A DNA stretch of 22,370 nucleotides, taken from IMG/VR virus record IMGVR_UViG_3300018080_000630, positions 1-22,370 of that record. One strand, given 5' to 3'. Made by a program: the position numbers and the translations under genes. Below, one piece after another: positions 5,094 to 11,173 of this stretch. The DNA is from a virus. Each line of letters begins with the position of its first letter. Position 1 is the stretch's first letter. The notes beneath the pieces are model-generated. The model ran no database searches, was not told the origin of the DNA, and was given only the letters and a program-made list of their open reading frames with translations.

Positions 5094-5917
5094 TAGATAT
5101 TCCACAATTTGAGACAAAAACCGAACTTTTCGATCACCTGGTAGAGCATAAAAACGAGTTGATACAGCAAAAGAAGTTCGAGATGAAGAAAGCTGACGGC
5201 TTTAGCTTTTTCTCGTCCGCGGTTAATGAAAAAGGGGAGGCAGTGAAGGCTAAACCTGAAGACCTAATGTCGAAAGACAGCTTAAAGGTAAAAGTGGTCA
5301 TTAATACCACTAACCTTTTAGACTCTCACTCAGATGTTCACATGAAAGGCATATGGAACCGCACCGTTAAGAACGCTAAGGACGTATACTTATTACAGGA
5401 GCATCAGATGAAGTTCGATAACATAATTGCTTCCGATGTAAAAGCCACCGTTCAGACGATGACATGGAAACAGCTAGGGATTGACCTTAAGGGTACCACC
5501 GAGGCTTTGGTTTTCGAAGCGAACATAGAGAAGAGCCGCAACGAGAAAATGTTCAACCGTTACGCTAAAGGTGAAGTGAAGAACCATAGCGTAGGTATGC
5601 AATATGTACAGCTTAAACTATGTATAGAAGATAAGAGATACAAAGAAGAAAGAGCAAACTGGGACGAATATATTTCAGAGGTAGCCAATGTAGAGTTGGC
5701 CGAAGAACAAGGATATTTTTGGGCCGTTACTGAGGCAAAGATGATCGAAGGGTCAGCCGTAGTAAAAGGATCCAATTACGCTACTCCGACGTTATCAGCA
5801 AAAAGTGACTCGTCAGACGACACTCACAAAGGTACTCGCGAAAGCACTACCGAAGGCTTAGACTTGGGGGCGATAAAAAATGAGTTAAGTAATCAATTTA
5901 GTAAACTTAAAAATTAG
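5090..5917 (+). CDS. Prohead protease, HK97/S78-like
   Basis: The 275-residue product would cleave the capsid scaffold domain inside the prohead. The catalytic triad pattern of the family can be read: His105 in LLQEHQ, Ser167 in NHSVGMQY and Glu220 in MIEGSAVVKGSN, the last matching the usual E-x-S-x-V-xx-xxN ending of the fold. A VVINTTNLLDSHSDVHMKG segment at residues 69-87 corresponds to the typical entry strand. The C-terminal 45 residues are Ser, Thr, Glu and Lys rich and may be scaffold-like. It overlaps the preceding 33-residue ORF by four bases and ends five bases before the capsid gene. Residue roles are inferred from motif order, not alignment. Confidence 0.8.
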   Translation: MIDIPQFETKTELFDHLVEHKNELIQQKKFEMKKADGFSFFSSAVNEKGEAVKAKPEDLMSKDSLKVKVVINTTNLLDSHSDVHMKGIWNRTVKNAKDVYLLQEHQMKFDNIIASDVKATVQTMTWKQLGIDLKGTTEALVFEANIEKSRNEKMFNRYAKGEVKNHSVGMQYVQLKLCIEDKRYKEERANWDEYISEVANVELAEEQGYFWAVTEAKMIEGSAVVKGSNYATPTLSAKSDSSDDTHKGTRESTTEGLDLGAIKNELSNQFSKLKN

Positions 5918-5922
5918 TACAA

Positions 5923-7122
5923 ATGAACCAAGAAGAATTAAAAGCGTTCATGGACGATCAATTTAAGGCATTTAAAGAAGGTCTTCCGAAACAGCTTACA
6001 GAGAAAGAGCTTACAGATAAGCTAGAGGAGTTCAAAGGCACGCTTGATTTAGACGGAATCAAAAAAGAAGACGTCGAAGAGATGTTTGAGACTCACAAAG
6101 ATGCTATCGGTAAAGACATTGCCGACAAGTTAAGAGACAAAGAGGGCACCAAAGAGTCAGTTACAGGTGTTACTCAGAAAGACCTAGATAACATTAAAGA
6201 AAGTTTAACAAAAGGCACAAAAGCTGAGATCACTGTGAAAGCAGCCGCAGCTATGACAACTGCTAACATTACAAGTGGAACGCACCTTACTACTTATGAG
6301 GTAGTACCAGGTATCCAGTCAGCACCTCGCGAAGCGAATGTTGTACTTCCTACTTTACTTAAAGGATCGACAAAAGGTAGAACTATCTACTGGTCGAACC
6401 GAGTTAACGAGGACGGTGGATCAGCGTGGACAGCGGAAGCAGGGCTTAAGCCTTTGAAAGACTGGGACTACGAAGAAGAGAACAGCGTAGCTAAGAAAGT
6501 AACCGTTCGAGGTAACTTCTCTCGTGAGATCTTAAACGATATGACTGAGTTCAATCAAGAGATCCAACGTATGTTACGCTTAGACTTACTAGAGTATGTA
6601 GATGAGCAACTTTTAACAAGTACGCTTTCTTCTACCGCTCCTGCAGGTATCACTACCGTAGCTTCTAGTTACACTACTACTAACTTAGACGATCAGATCG
6701 ATCTTCCGAACAATGCGGATGCGATCAGAGCGGCTATGTTACAGCTTCGTTTGTTAAACTATAAGCCAAATGTTGTGTTTGTTAACCCAACGGAAGCGGC
6801 TATTATGGATTTAACGAAAAACGAAAACGGTAACTACATTAAGATTGAGATAGAAGGTATCTTACGCTCGTTACAAGTTATTGAGACTACGAGAATCGAT
6901 GCAGGTTATTTCCTTCTTATGGATACTGAGAAGTGGATCGTTAAGATCTTAGAAGATATTTCGGTTGAGTTTGGCTACAACACCGACGATTTCTCTAAGA
7001 ACATGATTACCGCAATCTGTGAAATGAGATTACATAGCTACTATAACTCTATTGACGTAGGTGCATTTCTTTACGATCAGTACGATACGGTTAAAGCCGC
7101 TATCGATAGCAACGTAGCTTAA
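5923..7122 (+). CDS. Major capsid protein, HK97 fold with scaffold domain
   Basis: The 399-residue product builds the icosahedral shell. Residues 1 to about 105 are charged and helical (MNQEELKAFMDDQFKAFKEG onward), the delta or scaffold domain removed by the protease, with a likely cut near the Ala-rich stretch at 107-117. The mature part starts with the N-arm, then the E-loop region around 154-185 (TIYWSNRVNEDGGSAWTAEA) and P- and A-domain strands. The sequence VVFVNPTEAAIMDL at about 285-298 is typical of this family. Codon use looks even and well adapted (ACT, GTA, CTT), as in a highly expressed gene. It directly follows the protease, as in HK97-like modules. Confidence 0.93.
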   Translation: MNQEELKAFMDDQFKAFKEGLPKQLTEKELTDKLEEFKGTLDLDGIKKEDVEEMFETHKDAIGKDIADKLRDKEGTKESVTGVTQKDLDNIKESLTKGTKAEITVKAAAAMTTANITSGTHLTTYEVVPGIQSAPREANVVLPTLLKGSTKGRTIYWSNRVNEDGGSAWTAEAGLKPLKDWDYEEENSVAKKVTVRGNFSREILNDMTEFNQEIQRMLRLDLLEYVDEQLLTSTLSSTAPAGITTVASSYTTTNLDDQIDLPNNADAIRAAMLQLRLLNYKPNVVFVNPTEAAIMDLTKNENGNYIKIEIEGILRSLQVIETTRIDAGYFLLMDTEKWIVKILEDISVEFGYNTDDFSKNMITAICEMRLHSYYNSIDVGAFLYDQYDTVKAAIDSNVA

Positions 7123-7146
7123 TATTAACCACTAAAAACAACAATC

Positions 7147-7347
7147 ATGTCAGATAAAAAACAAGAACAAGTTGTAAAACTAGAAGAGAAAGTACAAGTT
7201 TTCGGGACGAAAGCAAGTAAGTACTTAAAAACAGGTGAGCCGTATAAGGTTCACCCAATTAAAGCAGAAAAGCTTATTCAAAAATGTCACGCCGTTAAAG
7301 ATAAAAAGGACGTGAACAAGAATAAGCCTGCAAATACGGACGTTTAA
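7147..7347 (+). CDS. Small basic head-region protein
   Basis: A 66-residue Lys-rich protein, 24 bases after the capsid gene. Its core, VFGTKASKYLKTGEPYKVHPIKAEKLIQK (spanning residues 18-46), has the 'x-SKYL-x-G-xx-Y-x-V-xxxxA-xx-LI' form I associate with short proteins that follow capsid genes in Mu-like and Bacteroidota phages. The C-terminus is a Lys/Asn tail. It may decorate or stabilise the head or contact DNA at the connector. The A/C-rich leader (CCACTAAAAACAACAATC) is typical of Bacteroidota starts. Function is unproven. Confidence 0.65.
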   Translation: MSDKKQEQVVKLEEKVQVFGTKASKYLKTGEPYKVHPIKAEKLIQKCHAVKDKKDVNKNKPANTDV

Positions 7348-7349
7348 AA

Positions 7350-7355
7350 AGGAGG
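7350..7355 (+). promoter_or_regulatory. Perfect Shine-Dalgarno sequence AGGAGG
   Basis: AGGAGG, nine bases before the ATG at 7365. No other gene in the window has so strong a site; the rest have A/T-rich leaders. Family knowledge: Bacteroidota ribosomes largely ignore Shine-Dalgarno sequences because the anti-SD tail is held in a protein pocket, so a strong site may mark special control. Confidence 0.7.
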
Positions 7356-7364
7356 ATACAAACA

Positions 7365-7796
7365 ATGAAAAAAGTAATTTTATTAGCAGTATTGGCTATC
7401 TTCGTTACTTCGGTAGCAGGGCAGTCAATTAGCACAGGTAAGTCTTACGACAAGGTTACCACGGATTACACGTTGACAAATACGACCCCTGATACAGTAA
7501 AATGGGAAGCTGCACAGCACTACCCAACTACTCAGGATTTTGTTTGCAACATCGACAGTACATCAGGCACGCACACTAATGTTGCGGTAGCTTTGTACGG
7601 AGGTAAATCGGAGGTTGCAGGGGATTGGACACAGATCGGATCTACTGTTAACTGGAAATGTACATCTAGCGATACAACTATAATTATTAGTAACGCTACA
7701 GCGAACCGATACCGCCGTTATCGAGTAATTTATACAGGAACCGGCACAGGTGTATCTACGGTAGATACGCAGGAGCTTAAATTGTATTACGAGTAA
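7365..7796 (+). CDS. Secreted beta-rich protein in the head module
   Basis: The 143-residue product opens with a classic Sec signal peptide: MKK, a hydrophobic core VILLAVLAIFVTSV, and a cleavage site near Ala18-Gly19 before QSISTGKSY. No lipobox cysteine follows. The mature part is rich in Thr, Ser, Val and Tyr with alternating strands (TTDYTLTNTTPDTVKWEAAQ, TTIIISNATANRYRRYRVIY), suggesting a beta-sandwich. It sits between the capsid and connector genes, where decoration proteins often occur, yet decoration proteins assemble in the cytoplasm and need no signal peptide. It may instead act at the host surface, for example in exclusion, or the hydrophobic N-terminus may be used in the virion. 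Translation is from a strong Shine-Dalgarno site. Family unknown. Confidence 0.75.
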   Translation: MKKVILLAVLAIFVTSVAGQSISTGKSYDKVTTDYTLTNTTPDTVKWEAAQHYPTTQDFVCNIDSTSGTHTNVAVALYGGKSEVAGDWTQIGSTVNWKCTSSDTTIIISNATANRYRRYRVIYTGTGTGVSTVDTQELKLYYE

Positions 7797-8338
7797 TGAT
7801 ACTAGATGCCACATATTTTGAAGAATACCCTACCAAGTTGCCTCAATCAGAGGCGCTTGGGAACGGTGTTTCATCCGAAGTAAGTACTGCGGATGCCGCT
7901 TTTATTACGGAGAATTTACCTATCTACGAGCAAACGTTTTTTCGTAGGGTTCTAGGTAGGGATTTAGGGGACGAGTTTTTAGCTGACTATAAAGAGGCTG
8001 TAGATAACCCCCCTTTAGCCGATAAATGGCAAGATATGTTGGATCAAATACTCGATACTGATACAAAGAAAAGTCCTATTGCTAATTACGTCTTTTTTAA
8101 CATGGTCCCTCAGTTACTAGAGAATATATCTCGTGTAGGAGGAGTGGCGGGTAAAAAAGACGAAATGGAAGTGATAGGCGTTACATTACATCAAACAAAT
8201 GCTTGGAATTTGATGGCTGACGATTTACTTACCTTCTATGAGTACATGGAAGACAATAAATCGACTTACGAACATGACGATGTTTATTTGGATGCGGACT
8301 ATTTAATGTTACAACCAGTGAATAGATATGGCATATAA
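7796..8338 (+). CDS. Head-tail connector (adaptor) candidate
   Basis: A 180-residue, acidic, mainly helical protein. The N-terminus (MILDATYFEEYPTKLP) is followed by helices with FFRRVLGRDLGDEFLADY at about 48-65 and KSPIANYVFFNMVPQLLEN at about 91-109. This shape, an 'LG-x-x-L' helix, then W, then 'SPIANYVF', is one I recall from Bacteroidota phage proteins of the DUF6712 kind placed as gp6-like head completion adaptors. Position after the capsid and before the tail tube supports this. The ATG shares one base with the upstream TAA. Role inferred from order and fold type. Confidence 0.6.
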   Translation: MILDATYFEEYPTKLPQSEALGNGVSSEVSTADAAFITENLPIYEQTFFRRVLGRDLGDEFLADYKEAVDNPPLADKWQDMLDQILDTDTKKSPIANYVFFNMVPQLLENISRVGGVAGKKDEMEVIGVTLHQTNAWNLMADDLLTFYEYMEDNKSTYEHDDVYLDADYLMLQPVNRYGI

Positions 8339-8876
8339 TTTAATACAGGATGCGTTTAACGACGGCCTCATCGAGAAAATAAGACTCACAGCGTATTTGA
8401 AAAATACAGACGGGGAATATGTTACAGATGGGAGCGGGAATAAAGTACCTTTAGATAATCTTTCTTTTGCGTGTTGCACACGCAGAGAGTTTGTCAGCGA
8501 GGTACAAACACGTTTAACACAGCCTCAGAAATTCCCATTTATATTCATAGAAAGCGGGGATAACATTTCATACGAAAGCGAGATTAACGGTCGGACAGTA
8601 GTGGCTATAGGCGAGGTATTTTTATGTACTTTGTCTAACCAAAAATTATTAGCCGATGAAAGAGACAAGATTAGTTTTAATACTATTCTTTTCCCGTTAA
8701 AGGAGTCTTTCGAGCAGAATTTAAAACAGGGTCCTTTGATGATGAGAAACACAAAAGATCAAAGTTTTAAGTTTAATCAGTATCACTCTTATGTTACAAG
8801 TGAGTCAAGATTCGAAGAGAAATTAGATGTGATTATTTTACAGGATTTAGAATTAATATTAACTACAAAATGTTAA
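8328..8876 (+). CDS. Neck or tail-terminator candidate
   Basis: A 182-residue protein of mixed alpha/beta character that overlaps the connector by 11 bases and precedes the tail tube gene by six. The segment FPFIFIESGDNISYESEINGRTVVAIGEVFLCTLSN (spanning about 64-99) looks like the central sheet found in tail terminator and head-closure proteins: a helix, then F-P-xx-x-I-E, then paired strands. The C-terminal strand DVIILQDLELIL is of similar type. I know of no specific family. Order in siphovirus operons (adaptor, stopper, terminator, tail tube) makes a neck role most likely. Confidence 0.55.
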   Translation: MAYNLIQDAFNDGLIEKIRLTAYLKNTDGEYVTDGSGNKVPLDNLSFACCTRREFVSEVQTRLTQPQKFPFIFIESGDNISYESEINGRTVVAIGEVFLCTLSNQKLLADERDKISFNTILFPLKESFEQNLKQGPLMMRNTKDQSFKFNQYHSYVTSESRFEEKLDVIILQDLELILTTKC

Positions 8877-8882
8877 ATACAA

Positions 8883-9824
8883 ATGGAAGAATTATTTAAA
8901 CCGGATTGCGCGGTAGATGATGCGAACGTAGGTATTCCTTCATGTAAGCCTCAAATTGAGGTATTGAAAGGTGCCATCTTCGCACAAACGCGTAAAGAAT
9001 ACACCGACACTACTTTGTCGGCGTTCATTACATCTCTTCAAGCAGATGTTCTTAATGCAACGAAATCGGAAAGGATTTATCCTTTCTTTGAATTTTCTGA
9101 ACTAGCTGCAGACAACACAGAGGAAACCCCTAAGATCGTTAAGGGTTCAGGTAGTGTTATCTTCGGAGCAGACAAGAAAAGAGATTTCCGTTACGAGTAC
9201 AAAAACGTAGGATTAGAAGCCTTTAAGAAATTTAAAAGAGCAAGTGGATCTTTCAAATACTTTTTCGGGTATGACTTGAAAGACCAATTCATTTGCGCTG
9301 CGAACTCTTCAGGTAACGCTATCCCTATCGAAATCGAGGCTATGCACGTACATGAGCCGATGTACAACCAGGATACTACTGTTAACTTCTTCGTTGACAT
9401 TATCACAGCAGATCCTTTCGCCTTCGGGTTAAACGCTAAGATTGTAGATTTTTCAACGTCTCCTTTGAACAACGAGTTGTCAGGATTATATGACGTTACG
9501 ATGGCCGCAACAGGCGGATCTACTGAAATAGCTATTACAGCGGACGTAGACGTTTCAGGTGAAGACTTCATCGAGAAATACGAGACTGACCTAGTGGTAG
9601 GCAGCTTCGTAGTTACGGATGAGTCAGACGGTTCGGTGGAAACACCTTCAGGTATAGCTATTACTTCTTCGGGAGGTACTTATACTGCGACGTTAACCGT
9701 TACGGCGGGGACGTACACTGTGAAATTAGCAGCACCGGCTACTTTGGTAGGTCAAAGTATAGGTTCTGCAAGTGAAGGAGGTTACGAAAGTAACATCTTA
9801 ACAGGTATTACAGCTACAGCTTAA
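8883..9824 (+). CDS. Major tail tube protein with C-terminal Ig-like domain
   Basis: The 313-residue product fits a siphovirus tail tube subunit by position (last large gene before the tape-measure region) and by composition. Residues 1 to about 190 form the tube domain, with a charged loop KGSGSVIFGADKKRDFRYEY at 87-106 and a strand MYNQDTTVNFFVDIITADP at 160-178. Residues about 198-313 are a Ser/Thr/Val/Gly-rich beta domain (TATLTVTAGTYTVKLAAPATL), like the Ig-like additions on the outside of many tail tubes. No sheath gene follows, supporting a non-contractile tail. Identification is from order and composition. Confidence 0.65.
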   Translation: MEELFKPDCAVDDANVGIPSCKPQIEVLKGAIFAQTRKEYTDTTLSAFITSLQADVLNATKSERIYPFFEFSELAADNTEETPKIVKGSGSVIFGADKKRDFRYEYKNVGLEAFKKFKRASGSFKYFFGYDLKDQFICAANSSGNAIPIEIEAMHVHEPMYNQDTTVNFFVDIITADPFAFGLNAKIVDFSTSPLNNELSGLYDVTMAATGGSTEIAITADVDVSGEDFIEKYETDLVVGSFVVTDESDGSVETPSGIAITSSGGTYTATLTVTAGTYTVKLAAPATLVGQSIGSASEGGYESNILTGITATA

Positions 9825-9825
9825 T

Positions 9826-10074
9826 ATGGATTACATTAAAGTAGGGAGGGTTAAATTAACTCTCCCTTCTATAAAAAGTACACCCAAAGATAAATGGGTG
9901 AAGTTGCATAACGCAACGTGCAAAGTAGACAAAGAAACGCTCGGAAAAATATGGGACGATGTTAACGGAACTACTGAAACTAAAAAATCTCCTTCTAAGA
10001 ATACAAGTGGATCTTCCGCTAATGGTAGCAGCAAGTCTAAAAAAACACGAAGACCAAATCCTTCAGCTAAATAA
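9826..10074 (+). CDS. Small tail-region ORF overlapping the next gene
   Basis: An 82-residue frame starting two bases after the tail tube gene. Residues 1-46 look like a normal small folded protein (MDYIKVGRVKLTLPSIKSTP, then DKWVKLHNATCKVDKETLGKIWDD). Residues 47-82 are low-complexity Ser, Lys, Asn and Thr and lie in the segment shared with the next frame (from 9959), which probably dictates this composition. It may be a tail assembly chaperone-like first ORF or a small connector protein. A run of seven A at 10040-10046 lies in the shared segment and would allow a -2 or +1 shift into the next frame, so a minor fused product is conceivable. Confidence 0.6.
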   Translation: MDYIKVGRVKLTLPSIKSTPKDKWVKLHNATCKVDKETLGKIWDDVNGTTETKKSPSKNTSGSSANGSSKSKKTRRPNPSAK

Positions 10075-10414
10075 AGAGCAGTTAGCTAAAGGGATGTATC
10101 CCAATGGGTCACCTACCCCGAGGTATTCGGAGGCTACATTAAGCATGAGGGCTGAAGCAGGTAACCCTCCAACATCTACCAATTTCACTTTATTTGATTC
10201 GGGCCAACTTAACAGGGCTATGTATAATGTATTAGAGGATTTAGTTTTAACTATTGATTCCGACAGCATAACCGCTAAGAAGCTCGACGCAGATTTAAGA
10301 GATAGGTACAGGATAACGATAGATAATTTTTTCGGGGTACCTGATAAGGAAGAGATGAAAGTTTTAACTTTGGTTTTCGAAGACGTTTTAAGCCAAATAA
10401 AGAAATTACTGTAA
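9959..10414 (+). CDS. Tail completion or minor virion protein
   Basis: The frame gives 151 residues from ATG 9959, overlapping the previous ORF by 116 bases in the +1 frame. The core QILQLNKEQLAKGMYPNGSPTPRYS (spanning about 33-57), then DSGQLNRAMYNVL, SDSITAKKLDADL and the ending FFGVPDKEE, has the 'LN-xEQL-xxG, xxG, YS, D-xxG-xx, I-x-S-x-S-K' form that I recall from Bacteroidota phage tail-region proteins. Residues before this (LLLRIQVDLPLMVAASLKKH) look like a natural amphipathic helix, so I prefer 9959 to the later ATG at 10022, which would reduce the overlap to 53 bases. The stop overlaps the next ATG as TAATG. Exact function unknown. Confidence 0.65.
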   Translation: MLTELLKLKNLLLRIQVDLPLMVAASLKKHEDQILQLNKEQLAKGMYPNGSPTPRYSEATLSMRAEAGNPPTSTNFTLFDSGQLNRAMYNVLEDLVLTIDSDSITAKKLDADLRDRYRITIDNFFGVPDKEEMKVLTLVFEDVLSQIKKLL

Positions 10415-10626
10415 TGGGGTGTAAAGCATGCAAAAACAAAAAACCTTTAAACGAAAGCTATGAGAAAGCAAAAGAAGCAGCAAGGAAATTCGGAGAAAAA
10501 TGTGACGGGAGTTGCGAAGCAGCCTATATTTTCTCGTTGGAAGGCAAAACTTTCGACTTTCGTTTTGACTATGCTCAAATTCCGATCGAAGTTGTTTATT
10601 TGGAATACGTACAGTTCAGCATATAG
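10414..10626 (+). CDS. Small Cys-rich tail-region protein
   Basis: A 70-residue protein whose ATG overlaps the previous stop (TAATG). It begins MGCKACKNKKPLNESYEKAK, a CxxC knuckle followed by a helix, then a second Cys pair (CDGSC) and a beta-like half (AAYIFSLEGKTFDFRFDY). Small 'CKxCxKxKPL' proteins just before the tape measure gene are, as I recall, common in Bacteroidota phages. The four Cys could bind a metal ion. The other frame across this segment reads as a very basic shadow, so this frame is taken as the coding one up to the point where the next gene begins. Confidence 0.6.
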   Translation: MGCKACKNKKPLNESYEKAKEAARKFGEKCDGSCEAAYIFSLEGKTFDFRFDYAQIPIEVVYLEYVQFSI

Positions 10627-11173
10627 CACTCCTTATTTTAAGGTCTATGCTATGTTTTCCACAACAGGGGATGTCAAGCACCTTAAAAGGGTCAAATGGC
10701 TGTATACACCCAAACTAACCTTACTCGAAGGTTATGCTAACATAGGTAAAGAGTTGGCAGAATTAATAGGCGACAAGACAGCAGAGAGAAGGTCCACTAT
10801 TTTGAAGGACATGTATTACCATGACAAAAAGCTGACTAAACTCTATATGTGCTATTACGTTTTATGCGTTAAGGAAAGCGAGATAGCAGTAGAGGAACTA
10901 AAGAAATTAAGGATAACAGGGAAAAACAGAGACGCATTAATAAAGAAAACATCAGGGGCGATAAAGATGATAGAGACTAAACTTAAAGGTTTAGTAAAGT
11001 CACAGGAGGAAAACAAGCAAGAGGCAAAAGTGGAGTTGAAGGATTTTTTACAGAATCAAATCATATTCCGTAAAAACGGATTTTTAGGGGACGGGGATTG
11101 TACAGTAGCAGAGTACGGTAACGCGTCCGTTTTATTTAAGAAAGAAGTAAACCGAAATAAAAATGCCAAATAA
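10571..11173 (+). CDS. Tail assembly chaperone candidate
   Basis: The frame is open from 10460, but I place the start at ATG 10571 (200 residues), since upstream codons give a basic shadow of the 70-residue gene. ATG 10652 is an alternative without overlap. The product is helical: a leader with YFKVYAMFSTTGDVKHLKRV, then LLEGYANIGKELAELIGDKT, then KDMYYHDKKLTKLYMCYYVL, a long charged coiled coil (AIKMIETKLKGLVKSQEENK) and a compact end (IFRKNGFLGDGDCTVAEYG). It lies directly upstream of the tape measure and overlaps it by 11 bases, which is the place of tail assembly chaperones (gpG/gpGT-like). The repeated helical hairpins fit that, but there is no family match I can prove. Confidence 0.6.
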   Translation: MLKFRSKLFIWNTYSSAYSTPYFKVYAMFSTTGDVKHLKRVKWLYTPKLTLLEGYANIGKELAELIGDKTAERRSTILKDMYYHDKKLTKLYMCYYVLCVKESEIAVEELKKLRITGKNRDALIKKTSGAIKMIETKLKGLVKSQEENKQEAKVELKDFLQNQIIFRKNGFLGDGDCTVAEYGNASVLFKKEVNRNKNAK

